This document shows, one piece after another, positions 48,177 to 56,331 of a stretch of 64,000 bases of DNA. Every line of letters begins with the position of its first letter. Within the stretch, counting starts at the first letter, position 1. Origin of the DNA: Azorhizobium caulinodans ORS 571 (GTDB lineage: Bacteria > Pseudomonadota > Alphaproteobacteria > Rhizobiales > Xanthobacteraceae); assembly GCF_000010525.1 (NCBI RefSeq), contig NC_009937.1:434001-498000 (forward strand). The letters are read 5' to 3'. Made by a program: the position numbers and the translations under genes. The notes under the pieces are model-generated. The model worked only from the letters and a program-made list of their open reading frames with translations, was not told the origin of the DNA and did not search any database.

Positions 48177-49526
48177 TCAGTCGAAAAGCGAGAGCTGCTG
48201 GCCGGCCTGAACCGGGCGGCGGAAATGGGCGGTGGAGAGCTTGTGGCTGCGGGCATTGAGCCCCAGCCGCTTGGCGGCGATCTCGAAGCGGCGGCCGAGC
48301 GTCCAGGCATAGGGGCCGTCGCCCCGCCCGCGCTTGCCGAAGGTCGAATCATAATCCTTGCCGCCGTGCATCTCCCGCACCAGCGCCATCACGTGGCGGG
48401 CCTTGTCGGGAAAATGCGTCACCAGCCACTCCTTGAAGAGATCGGCGATCTCCAGCGGCAGGCGCAGGGTGACATAGCCGGCTTCCGTCGCGCCGGCGAA
48501 CTTCGCCGCATCGAGGATGCGTTCGATTTCGCTGTCGTTGAGCGCGGGAATGAGCGGGGCGGAGAGGACCGCGGTCGGAATGCCGGCCTCCGACAGGCGC
48601 TGGATGGTGGCGAGCCTCCGGTGCGGTGCCGCGGCCCGCGGCTCCATGAGGCGGGCGAGATGCGGGTCCAGCGTGGTGACGGAGATGGCCACCTTGGCGA
48701 GCCCCTTTTCGGCCATGGGGGCGAGGATGTCGATGTCCCGCGCCACCAGCGCCGACTTGGTGACGATGGCGACCGGATGACCGAAGTCGCTCAGCACCTG
48801 GAGGATGCGACGGGTGATCTCGTGCTGGCGCTCGATGGGCTGGTAGGGGTCCGTATTGGTGCCCATGGCGATGGTGCGCGGCTGGTAGCGCGGCTGCGCC
48901 AGCTCGCGCGCCAGCAGCTCGGGCGCATCGGGCTTCACGAACAGCTTGGTCTCGAAATCGAGGCCGGCAGAGAGGCCCTGATAGGCGTGGGTGGGCCGCG
49001 CGAAGCAATAGATGCAGCCATGCTCGCAGCCGCGATAGGCATTGATGGAGCGGTCGAAGCCGATGTCCGGGGACTGGTTGCGGGTGATGACGGTGCGCGC
49101 CCGCTCCTCGGTGACCTGCGTGCGGAAGGGGGGCAGGTCGTCCAGCGACTGCCATCCGTCGTCGAACAGCACGCGGGCGGCGGGCTCGAAGCGGCCGGCG
49201 GCATTGGAGAGCGCGCCGCGCCCGCGACGTGCCGTCTCGTCCACCTGCGTTCCGCCCTCGCCGGCGGCCGCGTCCTGCGCCGCCGCGCGCGGCGTGGGCA
49301 TGGGGCGGTCGCGCTCTTCCGCGAGCCGGCCCATGATGCGCGCGCCCCTCGAGGTGCGGGGCTCCTCCCCGGCGGGCTCGCCCCGGCTTCTGCGGGCCTT
49401 GTCGAGCGCTTCGGCGCTGTGACGTCGCGCCGCATCCAGCCGTTCGCGCGCCGCCGACCAGCGGTCGTCCGGCAGGGCGGCAAAGTCCGGGGCGGAGGAA
49501 GGGGAAGAGTCGCGATGCAATTCCAT
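48177..49526 (-). CDS. PA0069 family radical SAM protein (SplB-like)
   Basis: A 449-residue radical SAM enzyme. After a disordered Arg/Ala-rich N-terminus (about 130 residues), the domain begins INAYRGCEHGCIYCFARPTH; the three Cys of C-x3-C-x2-C bind the 4Fe-4S cluster near residue 166. MGTNTDPYQPIERQHEITRR and VTKSALVARDIDIL follow. The family is related to spore photoproduct lyase (SplB), which repairs a UV lesion, but the function of PA0069-type members is not established. A GTTC-N7-GTTC box 26 bp before ATG 49526 suggests SOS induction, which fits a DNA-repair role. Confidence 0.92.
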   Translation of the reverse strand: MELHRDSSPSSAPDFAALPDDRWSAARERLDAARRHSAEALDKARRSRGEPAGEEPRTSRGARIMGRLAEERDRPMPTPRAAAQDAAAGEGGTQVDETARRGRGALSNAAGRFEPAARVLFDDGWQSLDDLPPFRTQVTEERARTVITRNQSPDIGFDRSINAYRGCEHGCIYCFARPTHAYQGLSAGLDFETKLFVKPDAPELLARELAQPRYQPRTIAMGTNTDPYQPIERQHEITRRILQVLSDFGHPVAIVTKSALVARDIDILAPMAEKGLAKVAISVTTLDPHLARLMEPRAAAPHRRLATIQRLSEAGIPTAVLSAPLIPALNDSEIERILDAAKFAGATEAGYVTLRLPLEIADLFKEWLVTHFPDKARHVMALVREMHGGKDYDSTFGKRGRGDGPYAWTLGRRFEIAAKRLGLNARSHKLSTAHFRRPVQAGQQLSLFD

Positions 49527-49551
49527 GCTTGGAATCCTACGTCCAAGACAG

Positions 49552-49566
49552 GAACGAAACAAGAAC
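49552..49566 (-). promoter_or_regulatory. LexA (SOS) box upstream of the radical SAM gene
   Basis: Minus strand GTTC-TTGTTTC-GTTC, exactly the direct-repeat LexA box GTTC-N7-GTTC of alphaproteobacteria. It is 26 bp before the start codon of the PA0069-type gene and 135 bp from the divergent oxidase subunit gene. Confidence 0.72.
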
Positions 49567-49700
49567 AAACTTCCCGGTAGAGGAGCGCGTTTTGCGCTTG
49601 ATCAGGCGCTTGACTGGTATATTGTCCACCACCGCAAAGTTGCCACAAGAGCCCTCATCCGCTAAAGGGCCTAATCCACCATCCGCCAGGGGGGGATCCG

Positions 49701-49853
49701 ATGTCCGAGCACGGTGCGATCGAATACGCGACTGCTGACGGCAATGATTATGCCGAGCACAAGCGGACCTACGAGCTTTTCACCGCGCTGACCAAATGGG
49801 GCACGGTCGCCGTCGCCGCCCTGATGGTCATCATGTGGTTCACTCTCCTCTGA
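49701..49853 (+). CDS. aa3-type cytochrome c oxidase subunit IV
   Basis: A 50-residue single-pass membrane protein. The soluble start (MSEHGAIEYATADGNDYAEH, then KRTYELF) precedes one membrane helix (WGTVAVAALMVIMWFTLL), the layout of PF07835-type bacterial oxidase subunit IV. A G-rich ribosome site precedes the ATG. It lies 29 bp upstream of pntAA, as often seen in Hyphomicrobiales, and not next to the main cox genes. Confidence 0.9.
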   Translation: MSEHGAIEYATADGNDYAEHKRTYELFTALTKWGTVAVAALMVIMWFTLL

Positions 49854-49882
49854 GCGCTGCTCGGAACTCGTAGAGGTTTCAG

Positions 49883-51034
49883 ATGAAAATCGCTGTACCC
49901 GCCGAGGTTGATCTCGGCGAGCCGAGGGTTGCTGCGACCCCGGATACGGTCAAGCGCCTGATCGGCCTTGGCGCGGAGGTGGCTGTCCAGTCGGGCGCCG
50001 GCCTCGCCTCGGGTATTCCCGATGCCGATTATCAGGCCGTTGGCGCGACCATTGCCGCCACCGCCGGCGACGCGGTGAGCGGCGCTGACGTTGTGCTCAA
50101 GGTGCGCCGTCCCACGGTGGAAGAGATCGCCGGCTACAAGAGCGGCGCCCTCGTCATCGGCATCATGGATCCCTATGGCAATGAGGCGGCTCTGGCCGAG
50201 CTCGCCAAGGCCGGTCTGTCCACCTTCGCCATGGAGCTGATGCCGCGCATCACCCGCGCGCAGGTGATGGACGTGCTGTCCTCGCAGGCGAACCTCGCCG
50301 GCTATCGCGCCGTGATCGACGCCTCGGCCGAGTTCGGCCGCGCCCTGCCCATGATGATGACCGCCGCCGGCACCGTTCCGGCCGCCAAGGTCTTCGTGAT
50401 GGGCGCCGGCGTCGCCGGCCTTCAGGCCATCGCGACCGCCCGCCGCCTCGGCGCGGTCGTCACCGCCACCGACGTGCGTCCCGCCGCCAAGGAGCAGGTG
50501 GAATCCCTCGGCGCCAAGTTCGTCGCGGTGGAGGACGAGGAGTTCAAGCAGGCCGAGACGGCGGCGGGCTACGCCAAGCCCATGTCCGCCGAATATCAGG
50601 CCAAGCAGGCGGCCCTCGTCGCCGAGCACATCAAGAAGCAGGACATCGTCATCACCACGGCGCTGATCCCCGGCCGGCCTGCGCCGCGCCTGGTCTCCGC
50701 CGCCATGGTGGCCTCCATGAAGCCCGGCTCCGTGATCGTCGACCTCGCGGTCGAGCGCGGCGGCAACGTGGAAGGCGCGGTGCCCGGCGAGGTCGCGGAC
50801 GTGAACGGCGTGAAGATCGTCGGCCACCTCAACGTGCCCGGCCGCCTCGCTGCCTCGTCCTCGCAGCTTTATGCCAAGAACCTCTTCGCCTTCCTCGAGA
50901 CCCTCGTGGACAAGCAGGCGAAGGCGCTGGCGGTGAAGTGGGACGACGAGCTGGTCAAGGCCACCCTGCTCACCCGCGACGGCGCCGTGGTGCATCCGAA
51001 TTTCGCCCCCAAGGTTGAGGGAGCTGCCCAATGA
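49883..51034 (+). CDS. pntAA: NAD(P) transhydrogenase subunit alpha, part 1
   Basis: A 383-residue NAD(H)-binding domain I. The N-terminal [20 protein letters not shown] and the nucleotide loop [20 protein letters not shown] are present, plus the mobile-loop region ending [20 protein letters not shown]. In this three-gene form the alpha subunit is split from its membrane part. The enzyme uses the proton gradient to make NADPH from NADH. Its stop overlaps pntAB by 4 bp. Confidence 0.97.
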   Translation: MKIAVPAEVDLGEPRVAATPDTVKRLIGLGAEVAVQSGAGLASGIPDADYQAVGATIAATAGDAVSGADVVLKVRRPTVEEIAGYKSGALVIGIMDPYGNEAALAELAKAGLSTFAMELMPRITRAQVMDVLSSQANLAGYRAVIDASAEFGRALPMMMTAAGTVPAAKVFVMGAGVAGLQAIATARRLGAVVTATDVRPAAKEQVESLGAKFVAVEDEEFKQAETAAGYAKPMSAEYQAKQAALVAEHIKKQDIVITTALIPGRPAPRLVSAAMVASMKPGSVIVDLAVERGGNVEGAVPGEVADVNGVKIVGHLNVPGRLAASSSQLYAKNLFAFLETLVDKQAKALAVKWDDELVKATLLTRDGAVVHPNFAPKVEGAAQ

Positions 51035-51486
51035 ACCCCATCACCGCTCAGGCCGCGGCTGATTCCGCCGCCCAGGCGAAGGCTGCCGCCGAGATCGCCC
51101 GGCAGGCCGCGGACGCCGCCCAGCTCTATGCCGATCAGGCCGCCGCCGCCGTCGGCGCGGTCGCCCATGCGGCCACCGGCGGGGCCATCGACCCCTTCGT
51201 GTTCCGCCTGTCCATCTTCGTGCTGGCGGTGTTCGTCGGTTATTACGTGGTGTGGTCGGTCACCCCGGCGCTCCACACCCCCCTCATGTCGGTCACCAAC
51301 GCCATCTCGTCGGTGATCGTGGTCGGTGCGCTGCTGGCGGTGGGCGTCTCCACCGTGGGCGACCCGGGCCACACCTGGTGGGCGCGCGGCTTCGGCTTCA
51401 TCGCACTGATCTTTGCATCGGTGAACATCTTCGGCGGCTTCCTCGTGACCAGCCGAATGCTCGCCATGTACCAGAAGAAGAAGTGA
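51031..51486 (+). CDS. pntAB: NAD(P) transhydrogenase subunit alpha, part 2
   Basis: A 151-residue membrane subunit. The first 50 residues are an Ala-rich helical stretch ([20 protein letters not shown]), longer than in the compact form of the family and probably soluble. Three or four hydrophobic helices follow ([20 protein letters not shown] onward). The ATG overlaps the pntAA stop by 4 bp, and pntB starts 10 bp later. Confidence 0.95.
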   Translation: MNPITAQAAADSAAQAKAAAEIARQAADAAQLYADQAAAAVGAVAHAATGGAIDPFVFRLSIFVLAVFVGYYVVWSVTPALHTPLMSVTNAISSVIVVGALLAVGVSTVGDPGHTWWARGFGFIALIFASVNIFGGFLVTSRMLAMYQKKK

Positions 51487-51496
51487 GGGCGCACCG

Positions 51497-52894
51497 ATGA
51501 CTGCCAATCTGGCCGCCCTGCTTTATCTCATCGCGGGCATCCTGTTCATCCTGGCGCTGCGGGGCCTCTCGCATCCCACCACGTCGCGGCAGGGCAACCT
51601 GTTCGGCATGGTCGGCATGGGCATCGCCGTGCTCACCACGCTGGCGCTCTCCCCGCCCGCCGACGCGTTCGGCTGGGTGCTGGTGATCGCGGGCATCGCC
51701 ATCGGCGCCGGTGTCGGCGCCGTTGTGGCCCGCCGCATCGCCATGACCGCCATGCCGCAGCTCGTCGCCGCCTTCCACTCGCTGGTGGGCCTCGCGGCAG
51801 TGCTGGTCGCGGCTGCCGCGCTCTATGCGCCCGCCGCCTTCGGCATCGGTGACTACGGCCACATCCACGGCGCGAGCCTCGTGGAAATGGTGCTCGGCGT
51901 CGCCATCGGCGCCATCACCTTCACCGGTTCGGTGATCGCGTTCGCCAAGCTCAACGGCAACATGTCGGGCAAGCCGATCATGCTGCCGGGCCGGCACTAC
52001 ATCAACGGCGGTCTGACGCTGCTGCTGCTGGTGCTGATCGTCGCCTTCGTGATGACCGGTTCGTCGGTGCTGTTCTGGCTCATCACCATCCTGTCGCTGG
52101 TGCTCGGCGGCCTGCTGATCATCCCGATCGGCGGCGCCGACATGCCGGTGGTCGTCTCCATGCTCAACTCCTATTCGGGTTGGGCGGCGGCCGGCATCGG
52201 CTTCACGCTGGGCAACACCGCGCTCATCATCACCGGCGCGCTGGTCGGCTCCTCCGGCGCCATCCTGTCCTACATCATGTGTAAGGGCATGAACCGCTCC
52301 TTCATCTCGGTCATCCTCGGCGGCTTCGGCGGCGAGGTGGCGGGTGCGGCCGGCGGCGCGGTGGAAGCCCGCCCCGTGAAGCAGGGCTCGGCGGACGACG
52401 CGGCCTACATCATGAAGAACGCCCAGAAGGTCATCATCGTGCCGGGCTACGGCATGGCGGTGGCGCAGGCCCAGCACGCCTTGCGCGAGATGGCCGACAA
52501 GCTGAAGGCGGAAGGCGTCGAGGTGAAGTACGCCATCCACCCCGTGGCGGGCCGCATGCCGGGGCATATGAACGTGCTGCTGGCGGAAGCCCAGGTGCCG
52601 TACGACGAGGTCTTCGAGCTCGAGGACATCAACTCGGAGTTCGCCCAGGCGGACGTGGCCTTCGTCATCGGCGCCAACGACGTGACCAACCCCGCCGCAA
52701 AGACGGATCCGGCCTCGCCCATCTTCGGCATGCCGATCCTCGACGTGGAGAAGGCCAAGACCGTTCTCTTCATCAAGCGCGGCATGGGCTCGGGCTATGC
52801 GGGCGTGGAGAACGAACTGTTCTTCCGAGACAACACCCTGATGCTCTTCGGCGACGCCAAGAAGGTCACCGAGGAAGTGGTGAAGAACCTCTGA
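51497..52894 (+). CDS. pntB: NAD(P) transhydrogenase subunit beta
   Basis: A 465-residue subunit that carries most of the proton channel (about residues 1-180, eight or so helices) and the NADP-binding domain III. The latter shows VIIVPGYGMAVAQAQHALRE and YAIHPVAGRMPGHMNVLLAE, then VIGANDVTNPAAKTDPASPI. It ends the cytochrome oxidase IV-pnt operon. A perfect terminator follows at 52924. Confidence 0.97.
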   Translation: MTANLAALLYLIAGILFILALRGLSHPTTSRQGNLFGMVGMGIAVLTTLALSPPADAFGWVLVIAGIAIGAGVGAVVARRIAMTAMPQLVAAFHSLVGLAAVLVAAAALYAPAAFGIGDYGHIHGASLVEMVLGVAIGAITFTGSVIAFAKLNGNMSGKPIMLPGRHYINGGLTLLLLVLIVAFVMTGSSVLFWLITILSLVLGGLLIIPIGGADMPVVVSMLNSYSGWAAAGIGFTLGNTALIITGALVGSSGAILSYIMCKGMNRSFISVILGGFGGEVAGAAGGAVEARPVKQGSADDAAYIMKNAQKVIIVPGYGMAVAQAQHALREMADKLKAEGVEVKYAIHPVAGRMPGHMNVLLAEAQVPYDEVFELEDINSEFAQADVAFVIGANDVTNPAAKTDPASPIFGMPILDVEKAKTVLFIKRGMGSGYAGVENELFFRDNTLMLFGDAKKVTEEVVKNL

Positions 52895-52923
52895 TCGGGT
52901 TCTTCCCGCAGGATCGAAACGAG

Positions 52924-52957
52924 AAGGCCCCGGAGCGATGCTCCGGGGCCTTTGTTT
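52924..52957 (+). terminator. Terminator of the pnt operon
   Basis: 12-bp stem AAGGCCCCGGAG (52924-52935) / CTCCGGGGCCTT (52941-52952), extendable with the C-GAT-G triloop, followed by TTTGTTTT. Confidence 0.93.
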
Positions 52958-52993
52958 TGGCAAGGCGTTGCGGTTCCGGTCGGGATCGAGCGG

Positions 52994-53110
52994 TTAGACC
53001 AGATCGTCCAAGGCGACGCCGAGGGCGGAAGCGATCCGCTTCAGCGTGTCGATGCCACCCTCCCGTTTGCCGGTTTCGATCTGGGAGAGGAAGGGCTGGG
53101 CAATCTCCAC
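52994..53110 (-). pseudogene. Truncated XRE-type HTH remnant
   Basis: The last 37-38 residues (QPFLSQIETGKREGG onward, ending ALGVALDDLV) are the second half of a Cro/C1-type helix-turn-helix. The first two helices are missing: reading further upstream leaves the family and runs into the end of the MFS gene, whose stop is 11 bp away. A GTG at 53110 could start a 38-residue peptide, but half a DNA-binding domain is unlikely to function. It is best read as a decayed gene cut off by a deletion or rearrangement. Confidence 0.7.
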
Positions 53111-53120
53111 CCGCCAACTC

Positions 53121-54434
53121 TCACGCCGCCGCCGGTGCCGGGACGCGCGGTTCGCGCAAGGCGATGATGGCGAGCGCGGCCGCGACACACAGCACGCCGG
53201 CGAAGAAGAAGGCGGGCAGGTAGGTGTCATAGGCGGTGCGGGTGAAGCCCGCGCCCCAGGCGGCGAAGGCGGCACCCATCTGATGCCCGGCGAAGACCCA
53301 GCCGAAGACGAGATTGGCCCGCTCGCCGAAGCGGTCCGCCGTCAGCTTCACGGTGGGTGGCACGGTGGCGACCCAATCCAGCCCGTAGAAGACGGCGAAA
53401 ACGGACAGTTCGTAGAAGCTGAAGCTGGTGAAGGGCAGGTAGATCAGCGACAGGCCGCGCAGTCCGTAATACCAGAACAGCAGGGTGCGGCTGTCGAAGC
53501 GGTCGGAGAGCCAGCCCGATCCCACCGTGCCGGCGAAATCGAAGACGCCGATGACGGCGAGCATGCCCGCGGCGGCGACGGGCGCCAGGCCGAAATCTCC
53601 GCACAGCGAGACGAAATGGGTCTGCACCAGACCGTTGGTGCTGGCGCCGCAGACGAAAAAGGTGCCGAACAGCATCCAGAAGATGCGGGTGCGGGCGGCA
53701 TCGCGCAGGGCCAATAGCGGCGAGGCGAGCATGGCGGAGAGGCTCGCCGGCCCGGCGGGTGCGGCCGGGACCGTGCCGGCAGGCGCTCCAAAGGGCGCAA
53801 GACCGACATCCGAGGGGCGGTCGCGCATCAGTGCCAGCACGATGAGAGCGGCGACACCAAGCAGCACCAGCACGACGGTCAGTGCGCTACGCCAGCCGAG
53901 CGTCTGGGTCAGTTCAGCGAGCAGCGGCAGGAAGACGAGTTGCCCGGTGGCCGTGCTGGCGGTGAGCAGGCCGATCACCAACCCCCGCCGGGCGACGAAC
54001 CACCGGGTGGCGACGGTCGCGCCCAGCACCATGGCGGTGAGCCCGGTGCCGAAGCCGACCACAAAGCCCCAGAGCAGAACGAGCTGCCAGAGCTGCGTCA
54101 TGGCAAAGGAGCCCAGCACGCCTGCGAAGATGAGCGACAGGGCCACCACGGCCACCCGCCGCACGCCGAACCGGTTCATGAAGGCCGCCGCGAACGGTCC
54201 CATGAAGCCGAACAGCACGAGGCGGATGGCGAAGGCGGACGAGATGGCCGAGGTGCTCCAGCCGAACTCCTGCTGCAGGGGTCCTATGAGGATGCCCGGC
54301 GTGCCCACCGCGCCGGCGGTGACCAGCATGGTGAGGAAGGTCACGAAGGCGACGACCCAGCCGTAATGGATGCCCAGGCGGGCAAAGGCGGCCGGGACGG
54401 GGGATGGCTGAAGAGCGGGGGCGGGGGAGGACAT
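53121..54434 (-). CDS. MFS transporter
   Basis: A 437-residue transporter with about 12 helices. It opens HYGWVVAFVTFLTMLVTAGA and has GPFAAAFMNRFGVRRVAVVA between helices 2 and 3, as in monocarboxylate/oxalate-type MFS carriers. Substrate unknown. The gene is 45 bp downstream of a MarR regulator on the same strand, and that gap contains the 12-bp motif GGGCACATGCCC also found before the MarR gene. Confidence 0.88.
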   Translation of the reverse strand: MSSPAPALQPSPVPAAFARLGIHYGWVVAFVTFLTMLVTAGAVGTPGILIGPLQQEFGWSTSAISSAFAIRLVLFGFMGPFAAAFMNRFGVRRVAVVALSLIFAGVLGSFAMTQLWQLVLLWGFVVGFGTGLTAMVLGATVATRWFVARRGLVIGLLTASTATGQLVFLPLLAELTQTLGWRSALTVVLVLLGVAALIVLALMRDRPSDVGLAPFGAPAGTVPAAPAGPASLSAMLASPLLALRDAARTRIFWMLFGTFFVCGASTNGLVQTHFVSLCGDFGLAPVAAAGMLAVIGVFDFAGTVGSGWLSDRFDSRTLLFWYYGLRGLSLIYLPFTSFSFYELSVFAVFYGLDWVATVPPTVKLTADRFGERANLVFGWVFAGHQMGAAFAAWGAGFTRTAYDTYLPAFFFAGVLCVAAALAIIALREPRVPAPAAA

Positions 54435-54451
54435 GGCGGAATCCAGTTTAG

Positions 54452-54463
54452 GGGCACATGCCC
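54452..54463. promoter_or_regulatory. MarR operator candidate before the MFS gene
   Basis: GGGCACATGCCC, a near-perfect palindrome, in the 45-bp gap between the MarR stop and the MFS start. Fourteen of 17 bases match the site at 54884, in the same orientation. Confidence 0.55.
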
Positions 54464-54479
54464 GTATCAGGGTAAAAGA

Positions 54480-54878
54480 TCACAGCAACTGGTTCAGTTG
54501 GTCCAGGAGGGCGAGACGCTCGGCGCCCAGACGCCGGCCCATGTCCGTCTGGCAGTCTTCCCAGAGCGGCTCGGCTGCCCGGAGCGTGGCCGTGCCGGTC
54601 TCCGTGAGCGAAGCGGCGGCCTCGCGCTGATCCTTGCCGCGCCCGAGCGCCACCAGCCCCTGCTTCTCCAGCACGCGGACGTTGCGGCCCATGGTGGAGC
54701 GGTCAAGGGCCAGCAGCCGCCCCAGCTCCGTCAGGCTGACCGGCTGCCGCCGCTCGATGGTGCGCAGGATGGAGAATTGCGCGACATTGATGCCGGTGGG
54801 CGCCAGCGCCGTATCGTAGAGGGCCGTCATCTTGCGGGTGGCGATCCGCAGGCGGGTGCAGTGGCACGGTGGAGACAT
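54480..54878 (-). CDS. MarR family transcriptional regulator
   Basis: A 132-residue winged-helix protein from ATG 54878 (alternatives at 54899 and 54935 give longer forms). The DNA-binding core is FSILRTIERRQPVSLTELGR, LLALDRSTMGRNVRVLEKQG and a wing at KDQREAAASLTETG. The N-terminal CHC motif (PPCHCTRL) could sense oxidants or metals. It controls itself and the MFS gene downstream, if the shared GGGYAYATGCCC motif is its operator. Using the 54878 start leaves that motif outside the coding region. Confidence 0.88.
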   Translation of the reverse strand: MSPPCHCTRLRIATRKMTALYDTALAPTGINVAQFSILRTIERRQPVSLTELGRLLALDRSTMGRNVRVLEKQGLVALGRGKDQREAAASLTETGTATLRAAEPLWEDCQTDMGRRLGAERLALLDQLNQLL

Positions 54879-54883
54879 GAATT

Positions 54884-54895
54884 GGGTATATGCCC
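54884..54895. promoter_or_regulatory. MarR operator candidate before the MarR gene
   Basis: GGGTATATGCCC, directly upstream of the proposed MarR start. It is an imperfect palindrome and a near copy of the site before the MFS gene. Confidence 0.5.
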
Positions 54896-55002
54896 GCATC
54901 AACCTGTCGTCAATTCCGTAAGCGCGATGGCGCATGGGCCTCTTCGGTTGCCTCGCCGGCGCTTCCCCCTACTCTGATGGGGCAATAACAAGGGGGAGTT
55001 CC

Positions 55003-55527
55003 ATGGGCCAGCACAGCAGACAGCCGTTCACCGGACGCTACCGAGCCGCCCTTGCGGCACTGGCTTTCCTCGCTAGCGCGCTGCCGGCCGCCGCGGCCGA
55101 GGTGGTGGCGCTTGGCGCCAGCCAGACCTATGGCAAGGGAGTGGCGCGGGGCGAGGACTATCCCTCCCGCCTTCAGGTTCTGTTGCGGGAGCAGGGGCTC
55201 AAGGTGAGCGTCCGCAATGCGGGCGTGAACGGGGACACCACCGCCGGCATGCGGGCGCGCCTGCCTTCCGTGGTCGGCGCCGATACGCGGGTGGTGATCC
55301 TCCAGCCCGGCGGCAACGACAAGATGAAGGGGCAGGCGGATCAGACCAGCTCCAATGTCAGCGCCATGAAGGCGGAGCTGGAAGCCCGCCACATCAAGGT
55401 GGTGATGCTGCCCAATCACGCCTTCGCCGGCTATCCGCGCCAGGCCGATGGCCAGCACCTGCTGCCGGACGGCTACAAGGCCGTTGCCGCCCAACTCGCC
55501 CCGCAGGTGGCCGCCGCCCTGAAGTGA
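55003..55527 (+). CDS. Exported SGNH/GDSL-type hydrolase
   Basis: A 174-residue protein with a signal peptide (about residues 1-32, ending AAAA-EVV). The SGNH blocks are LGASQTYGKG (Ser40), AGVNGDTTAGM (Asn region), LQPGGNDKMKG (block III) and DGQHLLPDGY (Asp and His). It belongs to the esterase/arylesterase-like TesA group. ATG 55003 has AGGGGGAG upstream. Substrate unknown. Confidence 0.88.
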   Translation: MGQHSRQPFTGRYRAALAALAFLASALPAAAAEVVALGASQTYGKGVARGEDYPSRLQVLLREQGLKVSVRNAGVNGDTTAGMRARLPSVVGADTRVVILQPGGNDKMKGQADQTSSNVSAMKAELEARHIKVVMLPNHAFAGYPRQADGQHLLPDGYKAVAAQLAPQVAAALK

Positions 55528-55573
55528 GGGGGGGCAAACCGGGAGGGACCGCCACCAGGAAACCGAGATAAGC

Positions 55574-55936
55574 CTATTTTCTGTCAATCGATGTCAGGTC
55601 GATTTTCAGGGGGTGAGCGTAGGGGTTTTCCCCCTTGCGCAAGGCGGCTTCGCGTGCGGCGGCACTCGCCTCGGCTTCCTTGTCCTCCTGCTCCCGCAAT
55701 TCTTCAAGCTGAGCCTTTAGCGGCTCCATCTTCTTCTGAATCTCGCTGAGTTTGGTCTCAAGCTTGCGGATCTCTTCCTGAACATCAGCTCCGCTCGTGC
55801 CGGAGGAGCTTTTCAATTCACTGATCTGCCTCTCCAGGGCTTTCTCCTGGAGATTGAGCTTGTAGAGCGCGGCGGTGGTGGCGGGTCTCCCGGATGGAGC
55901 GACGATCCTCAGGATCTTGTCCGATATGACAACCAT
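55574..55936 (-). CDS. Coiled-coil protein of unknown function
   Basis: A 120-residue hydrophilic protein with a long helical coiled-coil (about residues 24-100: YKLNLQEKALERQISELKSS, then VQEEIRKLETKLSEIQKKME and LKAQLEELREQEDKEAEASA). The C-terminus is basic (LKIDLTSIDRK). There is no signal peptide. Its base composition is less GC-rich than its neighbours, which could mean horizontal acquisition or simply a Lys/Glu-rich protein. No family is recognised. Confidence 0.6.
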   Translation of the reverse strand: MVVISDKILRIVAPSGRPATTAALYKLNLQEKALERQISELKSSSGTSGADVQEEIRKLETKLSEIQKKMEPLKAQLEELREQEDKEAEASAAAREAALRKGENPYAHPLKIDLTSIDRK

Positions 55937-56331
55937 GGGGCGCCCTCATCATGCAGAGATGAGAACGAGCGTCGCGCGAGCCGCTTGCATGAGGCTGACT
56001 ATAGCTGACTTGCCCGGAGCCTGTTCGGCAACGGGGGGCGGGCGGCAGTCCCCTGTTTCCGCTCCACCCCACGGAGCTGATCCGGTCGCAACGGGCGCGG
56101 ACGTGCCGGGCGGCGATTCAAAAGAGCGCTTTGGCTTCGCGGAAGGATGGGGCGGATTGCGGGCGTGAATGGAAGGGGGACGGCAGTAAGCGCGCAAAGG
56201 CGCCCGATCCACCCGTTCCAGCGGCAGCTCCCGTCCCGCGATGATCGCAGGCGTTCCTGAGCGCCGGCTCCATTGGTGACGGGACGGCACCGGCCGCCCC
56301 GTCTTCCCTTTCAGGCTGGACAGCGGCGCGC
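55937..56331. other. Intergenic region, no feature recognised
   Basis: About 395 bp between two minus-strand genes. No conserved protein, RNA or strong hairpin was recognised. Confidence 0.6.
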
